From assembly GCF_016124105.1 (NCBI RefSeq), contig NZ_JADGMQ010000011.1, positions 62,001 through 126,000 of the forward strand: a stretch of DNA of 64,000 nucleotides, written 5' to 3'. Numbering within the stretch: the first letter of the stretch is position 1; each line of letters starts with the position of its first letter. A program made the translations under genes and the position numbers. The stretch comes from Aquamicrobium zhengzhouense. GTDB lineage: Bacteria > Pseudomonadota > Alphaproteobacteria > Rhizobiales > Rhizobiaceae. A model generated the notes under the pieces. That model was not told the DNA's origin, did no database searches, and saw nothing but the letters and a program-made list of their open reading frames with translations. Positions 40,495-49,115 of this stretch are shown here, piece by piece.

Positions 40495-41244
40495 ATGGCT
40501 GAAGATACACGCAGGAAAACGTTGGTTCTGACAGGCGCAAGCCGGGGGATCGGCCACGCTACCGTCAAGCGTTTCTCGCATGAGGGTTGGCGCGTGATCA
40601 CCTGCTCACGCCAGCCCTTCGCCGAAAATTGCCCGTGGCCGTCCGGGCCGGAGGACCACATCAAGGTGGATCTGTCCGATCCGGAAGATGTAGGCGCCGC
40701 CGTTGCGGAGATCCGTCACCGGCTGATCGCCGATGGTGGCGCGCTCGATGCGCTGGTCAACAACGCCGCCATTTCGCCCAAGCTGGAGGGTGGCAAGCGA
40801 ATGAACTCCATCGAGACGCCGATGCATGTCTGGCGCGACGTCTTTCAGGTGAACTTCTTTGCCCCGATCATGCTGGCGCGCGGTCTGTTTCGCGAACTCG
40901 CTGCCGCCAAGGGCTCGGTGGTGAACGTTTCATCGATTGCCGGCGGACGCGTGCATCCATTTGCTGGAACCGCCTACGCGACCTCGAAAGCCGCGCTCGG
41001 CTCGCTGACACGAGAGATGGCTGCAGACTTTGGCCCGCATGGCATCCGCGTCAACGCCATCGCGCCTGGAGAAATCGACACATCCATCCTGTCACCCGGC
41101 ACGGAGAAGATCGTCGAGACGATCCCGCTTCGCCGGCTCGGCGGAACCAGCGAAGTTGCGGACATCATCTACTTCCTGTGCTCTCAGCAAGCCTCTTACG
41201 TGACCGGCTCCGAGATCCACATCAATGGCGGCCAGCACGTCTGA
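40495..41244 (+). CDS. short-chain dehydrogenase/reductase
   Basis: 249 residues. It has TGASRGIG for NAD(P), NNAAIS, catalytic SS...Y...K in VNVSSIAGG / TAYATSKAAL, and the usual C-terminal FLCSQQASYVTGSEIHINGG. It is a classical FabG-like SDR with unknown substrate. It follows the PBP1a gene by 63 bp and is convergent with the next gene, the stops being 3 bp apart. Confidence 0.88.
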   Translation: MAEDTRRKTLVLTGASRGIGHATVKRFSHEGWRVITCSRQPFAENCPWPSGPEDHIKVDLSDPEDVGAAVAEIRHRLIADGGALDALVNNAAISPKLEGGKRMNSIETPMHVWRDVFQVNFFAPIMLARGLFRELAAAKGSVVNVSSIAGGRVHPFAGTAYATSKAALGSLTREMAADFGPHGIRVNAIAPGEIDTSILSPGTEKIVETIPLRRLGGTSEVADIIYFLCSQQASYVTGSEIHINGGQHV

Positions 41245-41247
41245 CGA

Positions 41248-41697
41248 TCAATCCTCGGTCAGAAGCTTCTCTATATCCTCGATGGTGTGATTGGTCAGGG
41301 TTTTCGGGACTTCTCCGATGACCCTGTCTGCCACCGCCTTGTGCATTTCCTTGCGCATCTCGCCGAGCACCAATGGTGGCGCAACGATGACGATCTTGTC
41401 GAAGTCGCCGCGGTGAGCGGATTTGTAGAGCCGCTCGACAACATGCTTGGCGAACCGCTCCTTGCCGATACGCTGCCAGTCCGTTTCTTCCAGCGCGCTG
41501 CGGTGTGGGCTCGCGCCTGAATTGAAGCGCCCGGGCTGATCAACTCCCTGCTCACGCGTCGGCGGATTGTCTTCTGCCATCTCGCGGAAGACCTGCAAAT
41601 TCGGATGTCGCACATCGCCCTCGTTGCGCAGGAACAGCGCTTTTTCTCCGTCGGCGACAACAACCCACGCGTCGTGATCCAGGCGAATTTCGGACAT
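41248..41697 (-). CDS. host-attachment-like protein (AtsA / BaeRF12 family)
   Basis: 149 residues from the ATG at 41697 (conserved MSEIRLDHDAWVVVADGEKA). The pattern of RFNSGASPHRSALEETDW and DKIVIVAPPLVLGEMRKEM matches small host attachment proteins first named in Agrobacterium and related to the archaeal-release-factor-1-like fold. The true biochemical role is not established. It is divergent from the sulfate operon; the 195-bp gap shows no gene. Confidence 0.8.
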   Translation of the reverse strand: MSEIRLDHDAWVVVADGEKALFLRNEGDVRHPNLQVFREMAEDNPPTREQGVDQPGRFNSGASPHRSALEETDWQRIGKERFAKHVVERLYKSAHRGDFDKIVIVAPPLVLGEMRKEMHKAVADRVIGEVPKTLTNHTIEDIEKLLTED

Positions 41698-41892
41698 GAT
41701 CGGCTCCTTTGTGCTTGAAAACTCCTGAGACCAACGCTGCCAAGCCAATGGATGTTCCGCAGTCGTTTTTCATAAGCGCCGGCACTCCTTTTCCGTCGCG
41801 GGGCTCAATTTAAGAAAAGCGATTTCCCCAATCAGGAAGTTGCGCGAGGCGATACCTTCAGAAAATCTTGCCCAAGGGCGAGTATTTTCCTC

Positions 41893-43353
41893 ATGCGTAC
41901 TCGCCCTTCCCAATCCCTGCCGGAAACTGAACGGCTCAATACCTTCCCGATCTTCCTTCGGGTCGAGGGAAAAATTGTGGTGATCATCGGCGAAGGCGAT
42001 GAAGCGCTCGCGAAGGCCCGACTTATCGGTCAGAGCTCAGCGTTGATCCGCATTGTGGCCGAAAAACCTGCCGCTGATTTGCATGCCTGGGTAGCCGAGA
42101 ATGGCGCAGAACTAATATGCGAAGCATACCGGCCTGCACATCTGGCCGATGCCGTTCTGGTCTTTGCCGCAACCGGCAGCGCCGAACTTGATGCGGAAAT
42201 CATCGCTGACGCACGCGCGCAGAAGATCTCCGCCAACGCGGTCGATCGTCCCGCACTCTGCGACTTCCTCACCCCCGCCCTCATCAACCGTGCACCGGTG
42301 GCGATTGCCATTGGCACCGAAGGCGCAGGTCCCGTTCTTTCTCAGATTATCCGCTCGCGCATCGATCGCATCCTCCCGCCCGCCCTCGGCGCGCTGGCGC
42401 GTCTGGCCGCTTCCTGGCGTGATGCTGTCGAGCGGCTGGTACCCAAAGGTGCTGCGCGCCGCGACTTCTGGACGTCGTTCTTCGAAGGCGCGCCGGCGCG
42501 CGCCGTCGCAGCTGCAGACTTCGATGCTGCCAACGCTGCGACCGAGCAGCTGCTGGCGGGTAGGCCCATGACTGGGCATGTCGCTCTGGTCGGCGCGGGT
42601 CCTGGGTCGGCGGACCTCATCACGCTTCGGGCCCATCGCCTTTTGATGGAAGCCGACGTCATCGTGCATGACGCGCTGGTGCCGGAGGCCGTGGTCTCAC
42701 TTGGAAGGCGCGATGCGGAACGTGTCTTCGCGGGGAAGCGAAAGGGCTGCCATTCAAAAAGCCAATGCGAGATCAACGCGCTGCTCGTTGCACTTGGCCG
42801 CCAGGGCAAGCGGGTCGTGCGCCTCAAATCTGGCGACCCGCTGGTTTTTGGCCGCGCCGGCGAGGAAATGGCCGCCTTGCGGGAGGCAGGGATATCTTAC
42901 GAGATCGTCCCCGGCGTCACCGCTGCATTTTCTGCAGCTGCGGATTTCAACCTGCCGCTGACATTGCGCGGCGTTTCATCGTCGCTCGTCTTCACCACCG
43001 GACATGACCTTAAAGGTGCTGCCCTCCCCGATTGGGCCAAGCTCGCGATCGAGGGCGCTACGGTTGCTGTCTATATGGGCCGCTCCAACGCAGCCGAGGT
43101 TTCTCGCAATCTTGCAGCCGCAGGACTTTCGCCAGACACGGCCGTCGCCATTGTGGAAAACTCCAGCCTGCCGAACCGTCGGCTTTTCCATGGCTCGCTC
43201 GCCGATCTGGCTGGCCTCCAGGACCGCGAAGATCTCGCCGGACCCGTCATGACGATCATAGGGGATGCGGTCGCAGGCGCTGACTTTCGCCATTCGACGC
43301 CGCTTACTCAGCGCACCAACACTGAAACACGACTTGAAAGGACGATGCGATGA
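41893..43353 (+). CDS. cysG: siroheme synthase CysG (dehydrogenase/ferrochelatase plus methyltransferase)
   Basis: 486 residues. The N-terminal ~200 residues are the precorrin-2 dehydrogenase/ferrochelatase part (FPIFLRVEGKIVVIIGEGDE, NAVDRPALCDF); the C-terminal part is the uroporphyrinogen III methyltransferase (GHVALVGAGPGSADLITLRA, VRLKSGDPLVFGRAGEE). It makes siroheme, the cofactor of the downstream reductase. Its stop overlaps the DUF2849 start by 4 bp. First gene of the operon 41893-46607. Confidence 0.95.
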   Translation: MRTRPSQSLPETERLNTFPIFLRVEGKIVVIIGEGDEALAKARLIGQSSALIRIVAEKPAADLHAWVAENGAELICEAYRPAHLADAVLVFAATGSAELDAEIIADARAQKISANAVDRPALCDFLTPALINRAPVAIAIGTEGAGPVLSQIIRSRIDRILPPALGALARLAASWRDAVERLVPKGAARRDFWTSFFEGAPARAVAAADFDAANAATEQLLAGRPMTGHVALVGAGPGSADLITLRAHRLLMEADVIVHDALVPEAVVSLGRRDAERVFAGKRKGCHSKSQCEINALLVALGRQGKRVVRLKSGDPLVFGRAGEEMAALREAGISYEIVPGVTAAFSAAADFNLPLTLRGVSSSLVFTTGHDLKGAALPDWAKLAIEGATVAVYMGRSNAAEVSRNLAAAGLSPDTAVAIVENSSLPNRRLFHGSLADLAGLQDREDLAGPVMTIIGDAVAGADFRHSTPLTQRTNTETRLERTMR

Positions 43354-43658
43354 AAGTTCTGACCGCCAACCGTCTGACCAATGGTGAAGCTGTGTGGCTT
43401 GCCGGGGATCATTCCTGGGCCGTTACGCTTCAAGCCGCGGAAGTCGCGCTTGATGAAGCCACCGAAGAAAAGCTCGCTCGCGCCGGCACGGCCGCACTCC
43501 TCAAGAACGAAGTAGTCGACGTCGCTCTGATCGATGTCGAACTGGATAGTGGTGCCCTGCGCCCCGTTCGACTTCGCGAGCGCATTCGTGCCGCTGGCCC
43601 GACCAACCGACGCGATCTCGGCAAGCAGGCCGAACTTCAGATCGCAGTAGCAGCCTGA
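43350..43658 (+). CDS. DUF2849 protein of the sulfite reductase operon
   Basis: 102 residues, soluble, no cysteines or membrane segments. The sequence (MKVLTANRLTNGEAVWLAGD ... RPVRLRERIRAAGPTNR) matches the small DUF2849 proteins always found between cysG and cysI in rhizobia. Position suggests help in siroheme insertion or reductase assembly, which is inference only. Confidence 0.88.
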   Translation: MKVLTANRLTNGEAVWLAGDHSWAVTLQAAEVALDEATEEKLARAGTAALLKNEVVDVALIDVELDSGALRPVRLRERIRAAGPTNRRDLGKQAELQIAVAA

Positions 43659-43676
43659 GGCGACGGGAAGACCAGC

Positions 43677-45347
43677 ATGTACCGCTATGACGAGTTCGAC
43701 CAGGGTTTCGTAAAAGCACGTGTTACGGAGTTTCGCGATCAGGTCGAGCGTCGCCTCGCGGGCGAAATCACCGAGGACCAGTTCAAGCCGCTCAGGCTGA
43801 TGAACGGCGTCTATCTCCAGCTGCACGCCTACATGCTTCGCGTCGCCATCCCCTACGGCACTCTCAACAGCACCCAACTTAAGATGCTGGCTCATATCGC
43901 GCGCACTTACGACAAGGGATATGGCCACTTCACCACACGCCAGAACGTTCAGTTCAACTGGCCGGCTTTATCGGACATTCCGGCGATTCTTGATGAACTG
44001 GCCAGCGTCGAGATGCATGCCTTGCAGACGTCAGGAAACTGCATCCGCAACGTGACCGCCGACCATTTTGCCGGCGCAGCCGCCGATGAAATTGCCGACC
44101 CGCGCCCTTATGCCGAGATTTTGCGGCAATGGTCCTCCGTGCATCCGGAGTTTTCCTATCTGCCGCGCAAGTTCAAGATCGCGGTGACAGGGGCGGAGCG
44201 CGACCGGGCGGCAATCCAGACGCACGACATCGGCCTCCACCTCAAGCGTAGCGCCGCAGGGGAACTGGGCTTTGCCGTCTATGTAGGGGGCGGTCAGGGC
44301 CGCACGCCGATGATCGCCAAGAAGATCCGCGACTTCCTTCCGGAGCAGCATCTTCTGGCGTATGCGACTGCGATCTTGCGTGTTTATAACCTCTACGGGC
44401 GTCGCGACAACAAGTACAAGGCACGCATCAAGATCCTCGTCCACGAAACCGGGACCGAAGAGCTGACGGGTTGGATTGAGAAGGAATTCGAGGCGCTCAA
44501 GGATGGTGAACTGACACTGCCCGATGCAGACGTCCAGGCCATCAAAGCCTATTTCGCCCCGCCCAATCTGCCCTCGCGACCCGATGGCGATGCGCTCTTG
44601 CGCGAGGCACAGGCCGATGATCGAAATTTTGGTGCCTGGCTGAGACGGAACGTCACCACACACCGCAATCCGGAATATGCCGCCATCACCATCGCCCTCA
44701 AAGGCACCGGAGAGGCACCCGGCGACGCAACCGCCGAGCAGATGGATGCCATCGCACAAATTGCCGAAGAATATGGTGCCAACGAGATCCGCGTCAGCCA
44801 CGAGCAGAACCTGATCCTGCCACATGTGGCACGCGCAGACCTGAAGGCTGTTTATGATCGGCTGGTTGAGTTCGACCTTCACGCAGCCAATGCGGGGCTC
44901 ATTACCGACATCATCTCTTGCCCCGGCCTCGATTATTGCGCGCTGGCAACAGCCCGCTCAATCTCGGTGGCACAGGACATCTCGCACCGTTTTGCCTCGC
45001 TTGAGCGCCAGGAAGCGGTCGGCGAACTCAAGCTCAAGATCTCCGGTTGCATCAATGCATGCGGGCACCACCATGTCGGCCATATCGGCATATTGGGTGT
45101 CGAGAAGAAGGGTTCAGAGCTTTATCAGGTCACGCTCGGCGGGTCGGCGGATGAAAACACCTCCATCGGCGAAATCGTCGGACGCGGCTTCAGCGCGGAG
45201 GAGATCGGACCAGCAATCGAGACGATCGTCGAAACCTACATTTCGTGGCGCGAGAGCCCTGAAGAGACCTTTCTGCAGGCCTATCGCCGCCTCGGCGCAG
45301 CGCCATTCAAGGAGGCCCTTTATGGTGCTGACGCAAAGGCTGCCTGA
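43677..45347 (+). CDS. cysI: ferredoxin-type sulfite reductase hemoprotein CysI
   Basis: 556 residues. Two nitrite/sulfite reductase ferredoxin-like halves are present; the siroheme-[4Fe-4S] cysteines are C415 and C421 (CPGLDYC) and C458 and C462 (GCINACGHH). It reduces sulfite to sulfide by six electrons. No flavoprotein cysJ accompanies it, so ferredoxin or another donor is probably used, as in other rhizobia. It overlaps cysH by 26 bp. Confidence 0.94.
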   Translation: MYRYDEFDQGFVKARVTEFRDQVERRLAGEITEDQFKPLRLMNGVYLQLHAYMLRVAIPYGTLNSTQLKMLAHIARTYDKGYGHFTTRQNVQFNWPALSDIPAILDELASVEMHALQTSGNCIRNVTADHFAGAAADEIADPRPYAEILRQWSSVHPEFSYLPRKFKIAVTGAERDRAAIQTHDIGLHLKRSAAGELGFAVYVGGGQGRTPMIAKKIRDFLPEQHLLAYATAILRVYNLYGRRDNKYKARIKILVHETGTEELTGWIEKEFEALKDGELTLPDADVQAIKAYFAPPNLPSRPDGDALLREAQADDRNFGAWLRRNVTTHRNPEYAAITIALKGTGEAPGDATAEQMDAIAQIAEEYGANEIRVSHEQNLILPHVARADLKAVYDRLVEFDLHAANAGLITDIISCPGLDYCALATARSISVAQDISHRFASLERQEAVGELKLKISGCINACGHHHVGHIGILGVEKKGSELYQVTLGGSADENTSIGEIVGRGFSAEEIGPAIETIVETYISWRESPEETFLQAYRRLGAAPFKEALYGADAKAA

Positions 45348-46077
45348 CCTTCCGGCCACCGCGTCGAATTTGGATGAGAGGCTCGGAGCGGGAACGCCAC
45401 AGGAAATCATCACCGCGACGCTGGAAATGTTCGCGGAAGGCCAGGTCGCGACCGTGTCGTCTTTCGGAGCAAATTCCGCAGTGTTGCTGCATATGATCGC
45501 CCAGATCGATCGCAGCCTTCCGGTGGTTTTCCTCGATACAGGCAAGCATTTCGAGGAAACTCTCCGCTATCGTGACGAACTCGTCGCCGATCTTGGTCTC
45601 ACCAACGTCCACATCGTCAGACCCGACGATCAACGACTGGCGCTGGCCGATCCTGACGGAACTCTTCACAAGGTTGACGTCGAGGCCTGCTGCGCCGTGC
45701 GCAAGGTAGAGCCGATGGCCCGCGGCGTTGCGCCGTACAGCGCCTGGTTCACCGGGCGCAAGCGGTTTCAGGCGGGAACGCGCGCATCAATGCCGGTCTT
45801 CGAAATCGTCGAAACCCGGCTTCGCGTCAATCCGCTCGCCCATTGGGATGCCGACATGCTGGCCGACTATGCGCAGCGACATGGTCTGCGGGAAAATCCC
45901 CTGGTTGCTTTCGGCTATCGCTCAATCGGCTGTTTCCCCTGCACCCGACCGTCGCAACCGGGCGAGGATCCGCGCGCCGGACGCTGGGCGGGACAGGCAA
46001 AGACAGAATGCGGGATCCATCTAGGCGGCTTGAGCAACTCCCTGGCCGCAAAAAACTTTCGGGACAGGAACAGATGA
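45322..46077 (+). CDS. cysH: phosphoadenylyl/adenylyl-sulfate reductase CysH
   Basis: 251 residues from the ATG at 45322, with AAGGAGG upstream; a much longer reading frame from 44854 is an artefact inside cysI. The catalytic Cys230 is in ECGIHLGG, and the four cysteines C123, C124, C204 and C207 (CC and CFPC) predict a [4Fe-4S] cluster, pointing to an APS reductase rather than a PAPS reductase. It reduces activated sulfate to sulfite with thioredoxin. Its stop overlaps the next start (ATGA). Confidence 0.95.
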   Translation: MVLTQRLPDLPATASNLDERLGAGTPQEIITATLEMFAEGQVATVSSFGANSAVLLHMIAQIDRSLPVVFLDTGKHFEETLRYRDELVADLGLTNVHIVRPDDQRLALADPDGTLHKVDVEACCAVRKVEPMARGVAPYSAWFTGRKRFQAGTRASMPVFEIVETRLRVNPLAHWDADMLADYAQRHGLRENPLVAFGYRSIGCFPCTRPSQPGEDPRAGRWAGQAKTECGIHLGGLSNSLAAKNFRDRNR

Positions 46078-46607
46078 GCGATGCAGCGGAGACGTCACGG
46101 CGTCTTTGGACCGAACATGGTTTCACCGACGATCTGTGGATCCGGGCAGAGGGCGTAGACGCACTTGCCGGCAATCGCGGCGTGATCTTGCCGCTGGAAA
46201 CGTATCTTGCGCTTGATGAAGAGGTCCGGGCCGCAAATGCGGGCCGACTCAGTGTTCATTTGGAGCCAGGCGATCAACTTGACGCGATAGTGACCCATCT
46301 TTCCTCGCTGCCCCTGATCTCTCTCGGCTTTCCCGCTTTTACCGACGGCCGAAGCTATTCGAAGGCGCAGCTTCTGCGCAGCCGGTATCGATATGGCGGG
46401 ATCGTGCGCGCCTCGGGCGACGTCCTCCTTGATCAGCTGGAATTGATGCTGCGCAGCGGCTTTTCCGAGTTCGAGATCCGCAACGAGACCGCACTCCAGC
46501 GGTTGACCCAAGGCAGAGCTCCGAGCCTTGGGCGCTATTATCAGCCGGCCGAGCGTGCTGAGACGGAAAATGCCGGATTTTCCTGGCGCAGGGTGCCGTT
46601 AAACTGA
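46074..46607 (+). CDS. DUF934 protein of the sulfate assimilation operon
   Basis: 177 residues from the ATG at 46074, overlapping the cysH stop by 4 bp. Conserved DUF934 features are ILPLETYLAL, LISLGFPAFTDGRSYSKAQL, LLRSRYRYGGIVRASGDVL and DQLELMLRSGFSEFE. The gene closes the operon. The family always accompanies cysI/cysH; its molecular role is not defined, an assembly or regulatory role being likely. Confidence 0.9.
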   Translation: MSDAAETSRRLWTEHGFTDDLWIRAEGVDALAGNRGVILPLETYLALDEEVRAANAGRLSVHLEPGDQLDAIVTHLSSLPLISLGFPAFTDGRSYSKAQLLRSRYRYGGIVRASGDVLLDQLELMLRSGFSEFEIRNETALQRLTQGRAPSLGRYYQPAERAETENAGFSWRRVPLN

Positions 46608-46814
46608 GGTTTTGCCGCTTCAAGGGTTGCATCCTTAGCCAGCGGGTTTATATCCACATTATCCACGACGCCGTCGGGACCGAACCTCTATTTTCGCTCC
46701 GACTTCATTCTCATGACCAGGCGTCATTCACTGGTCCGCAGATGTGCGGTCCTATCCATGTCCTCCATGTCAGATGAACATGCCGGGCGAACCCGTACTT
46801 GTCAGGATTTGATT
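46608..46814. other. intergenic region before rpsU
   Basis: About 207 bp without a convincing gene. It contains two overlapping DnaA-box-like strings (near TATATCCACATTATCCACG, 46650-46668) and a purine-poor leader. A reading frame running through it into rpsU from 46713 is not conserved S21 sequence. Confidence 0.4.
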
Positions 46815-47096
46815 TTGCAGGTCATCGTACGAGATAACAATGTTGATCAGGCGCTGCGCGCGCTGAAGAAGAAGTTGCAGCGTGAAGGTGTCTTCCGCGA
46901 AATGAAGGCACGTCGCTCTTATGAGAAGCCGTCGGAAAAGCGTGTCCGCGAAAAGGCTGAAGCCGTTCGTCGCGCCCGTAAGCTGGCCCGCAAGCAGGCT
47001 CAGCGTGAAGGTCTTCTGCCTGCGCCGAAGCGTAAGGCACCTATGCGCCCTGCCCGTCCGGCAGTTGTTGCACCTTCGGCTGCAAACGCAGCCTGA
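46815..47096 (+). CDS. rpsU: 30S ribosomal protein S21
   Basis: 93 residues starting at a TTG (46815) that encodes the conserved initiator of [25 protein letters not shown] lies eight bases upstream, and the longer in-frame ATG start at 46713 would add a non-homologous leader. S21 helps mRNA binding at the 30S platform. The core is highly basic; the tail ([21 protein letters not shown]) is about 15-20 residues longer than in typical rhizobial S21. The rare start codon may limit translation. Confidence 0.92.
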   Translation: MQVIVRDNNVDQALRALKKKLQREGVFREMKARRSYEKPSEKRVREKAEAVRRARKLARKQAQREGLLPAPKRKAPMRPARPAVVAPSAANAA

Positions 47097-47155
47097 TCAA
47101 TTCTGGCGACCGGACGCATCGAGGTGTACCCGGTCAGCCATCGCTCTTTTGTGAG

Positions 47156-47356
47156 TTAATCGCGGTTATTCCGGGCTGCGATCTCCGCGAGATCCAGACG
47201 CGCAAGCAAGTTGCGTATATTATCCGGCGTATCTGCCGATGGCCTGAAATCCTGATATCGGGCAAGGAAACGGCGGTTTACATCCGCACCAAGCTCCCTA
47301 CGGATCATCTCAGGCAACCCCCCCTTGCCGCTGGTCATTGCGTTAGTCTGGGTCAT
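47156..47356 (-). CDS. small protein, unknown, weakly NepR-like
   Basis: 66 residues. No signal peptide or membrane helix. The middle (IRRELGADVNRRFLARYQDF) and the end (DNIRNLLARLDLAE) recall the pattern of NepR anti-sigma factors (ELG...LYDxxxxEPVPxxxxxLLxxLD), but the key Pro-rich link differs. No sigma EcfG or PhyR gene is adjacent, so this is only a suggestion. Another possible frame (47343-47540) overlaps its start. Confidence 0.45.
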   Translation of the reverse strand: MTQTNAMTSGKGGLPEMIRRELGADVNRRFLARYQDFRPSADTPDNIRNLLARLDLAEIAARNNRD

Positions 47357-47551
47357 TTATCCATTCCGTAGTTGCAGTGCGAAATGCCTCAGCATTGTGA
47401 ATGGTTCCGAAGACAATTTCTTCGCCACCATCAAACCGCCCGCAAGGTAAAGTTTTACTTAAATCCGGATCAACTTGCGCCGAGACTGCGCTTGGATAGA
47501 TAGACCGGGCCGCAAGGCAGCCCGGTCTGGTCCCGATCATGCGCGCCCAAG

Positions 47552-48010
47552 CTAAAGCTCAAGCACGACATATTCCTCATCAACCGAGATCTTGTAGACC
47601 TCTGTCTGATACGGCCCCTCAACAAGCCGCTTGCCCTGTTCGACCGCCACATCAAAGCTCTTCACGCGGGTACGGGCCGGGTCGCACCATGACTTTCCAG
47701 TGCGCAGGTCAAACTCCCAGCCATGCCAAGGGCAGCGCACCAGCTCGCCGTGCCGGCTGAGCTTGACGACGCCCGGATCGTCCGACTCGATCAGCGGGAC
47801 GACGTTGCCCTTGCAAAGATCGGCACCTTCATGCGGGCATCGATTGGCAATTGCGAGGAACTCACCCTTGACGTTGAAGATCGCAATGTCGCGACCCTCA
47901 ACATGAACCAGCTTCGACTTGCCTTCGGCAATCTCATCCACACGCGCTACAACGTGGCGCGCAGGCTCGCGCTTTGGTCGCCCGGTTGCGGTCATCTGCA
48001 CGGCGCTCAT
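47552..48010 (-). CDS. Rieske [2Fe-2S] ferredoxin-like protein
   Basis: 152 residues with one Rieske domain; cluster ligands C58 and H60 (CPHEG) and C93 and H96 (CPWHGWEF). There is no membrane anchor and no catalytic oxygenase domain, so it is either a ferredoxin component of an oxygenase encoded elsewhere or an electron carrier for a neighbouring enzyme. Its start overlaps the amidohydrolase stop by 4 bp, so the two are co-translated. Part of the catabolic cluster. Confidence 0.9.
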   Translation of the reverse strand: MSAVQMTATGRPKREPARHVVARVDEIAEGKSKLVHVEGRDIAIFNVKGEFLAIANRCPHEGADLCKGNVVPLIESDDPGVVKLSRHGELVRCPWHGWEFDLRTGKSWCDPARTRVKSFDVAVEQGKRLVEGPYQTEVYKISVDEEYVVLEL

Positions 48011-49113
48011 TTCTCGAGCCCGAACAGCTTGATCGCATTGTCACGGAAGATCGCGCTCTTCTCGGCCGGGGTGAGCGGAACCTTGAAGGCATAACGCGGA
48101 TCGTCGAAGTCCCAATGCGGGTAATCGGTCGAGAACATCAGGCGATCCGGACCGATCCAGCGCAGGATGTCGAGCAGGTGCGTGTTCTTCTCCGGCTCTT
48201 CAATCGGCTGGGTGGTGTACCAGAAGTTCTCAGCCGCATATTCCGACGGCTTGCGTTTGACGTGCGGAACCTCGCTGCGCATGCGTTTCCATTCGCGATC
48301 CATGCGCCAGAACAGCGACGGGAGCCACGAAAAACCGCCTTCGACGAGCACAATCTTGAGCTTCGGGAACTGCTCAAACACACCCTCCATGATCATGCTG
48401 CTCATGACCGTCTGAAGGCTGTTCGACGCGGCGAAATGTTCTTCAAGATAGAAGGACGACCAGCCGGAAGGCGTGTTCGGCCGGTAGCCGAAAGCGCTGG
48501 TGTGGAGACCGATCGGCAGCCCATAATGCTCGGCTGCTTCATAAATCGGCCAGTAGCGGCGACGACCTGCCGGTTCGATGGTACGCGGCGGCATTGCGAT
48601 CTGGACGAAACGGCGGTCGGTGACGCGCTTGTCGATCTCGGCCACCGCGTCCTTGGCATCTTCCTGCGGAATGCAGATTGAGGCGCGCAGGCGCGGTTCT
48701 GGACCGGCGAACTTGTCAATCTGCCAGTCGTTGAGCGCGCTGCATAGCGCGGCACCGAGCTCCATGTTGAACGCGACGCTGCCCGCTGCCAGCGGCTGCA
48801 GGATGCCATAGTCGATATTGCACTGCTCAAGAAGCTGTTCGCGCAAAAAGTCGAGGTCGGAGGCAGGCGGTCCACCCGCCGGCGGCCAGGAATCGCGACG
48901 CATGCCATTGCCCGGCGTCAGCCGCGGATAGGGCAAGGTCCCCAGGAGCGGGTTCGCGGTCCGGATGGCGTATTCGCGGATATGCTGCTTCCAGCGCTCC
49001 GGCAGATAATCGCTGAGCTGGTCGGGCCGGCTGAATGCCGGGTGAACGTCACAATCGACGACGCCAAGCGTTTCCGCCTTGTCGTCAGTGCGTTCGAGTA
49101 CGGACGTTTCCAT
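48007..49113 (-). CDS. amidohydrolase-family (Amidohydro_2) protein, copy 1
   Basis: 368 residues. TIM-barrel metal site residues are visible: Asp22-x-His24 in VVDCDVHPA, His in GLHTSAFG and the catalytic Asp in STDYPHWD. Members of this family decarboxylate or hydrolyse aromatic acids and ring-cleavage products (ACMSD, gamma-resorcylate decarboxylase, LigW types). The H-x-H of ACMSD is here D-x-H, so the activity may differ. A paralogue lies 2 bp upstream on the same strand, and the Rieske gene overlaps its end. Confidence 0.88.
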   Translation of the reverse strand: METSVLERTDDKAETLGVVDCDVHPAFSRPDQLSDYLPERWKQHIREYAIRTANPLLGTLPYPRLTPGNGMRRDSWPPAGGPPASDLDFLREQLLEQCNIDYGILQPLAAGSVAFNMELGAALCSALNDWQIDKFAGPEPRLRASICIPQEDAKDAVAEIDKRVTDRRFVQIAMPPRTIEPAGRRRYWPIYEAAEHYGLPIGLHTSAFGYRPNTPSGWSSFYLEEHFAASNSLQTVMSSMIMEGVFEQFPKLKIVLVEGGFSWLPSLFWRMDREWKRMRSEVPHVKRKPSEYAAENFWYTTQPIEEPEKNTHLLDILRWIGPDRLMFSTDYPHWDFDDPRYAFKVPLTPAEKSAIFRDNAIKLFGLEK

Positions 49114-49115
49114 GG

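Noticed and set aside
44854-45321. long N-terminal extension of cysH
   Set aside because: It lies inside cysI in another frame; the conserved start with a strong ribosome-binding site is at 45322.
46650-46668. DnaA-box-like strings as a possible replication origin
   Set aside because: Only two imperfect boxes, no A/T-rich unwinding region, and none of the usual origin neighbours.
47343-47540. 65-residue minus-strand frame upstream of the small protein at 47156-47356
   Set aside because: No clear ribosome-binding site or family pattern; it overlaps the start of the other small frame. It cannot be excluded but is not supported.
47552-48010. Rieske protein as part of a ring-hydroxylating oxygenase
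   Set aside because: Only the cluster-binding domain is present and no catalytic iron domain or reductase gene is nearby, so an oxygenase call is not supported.
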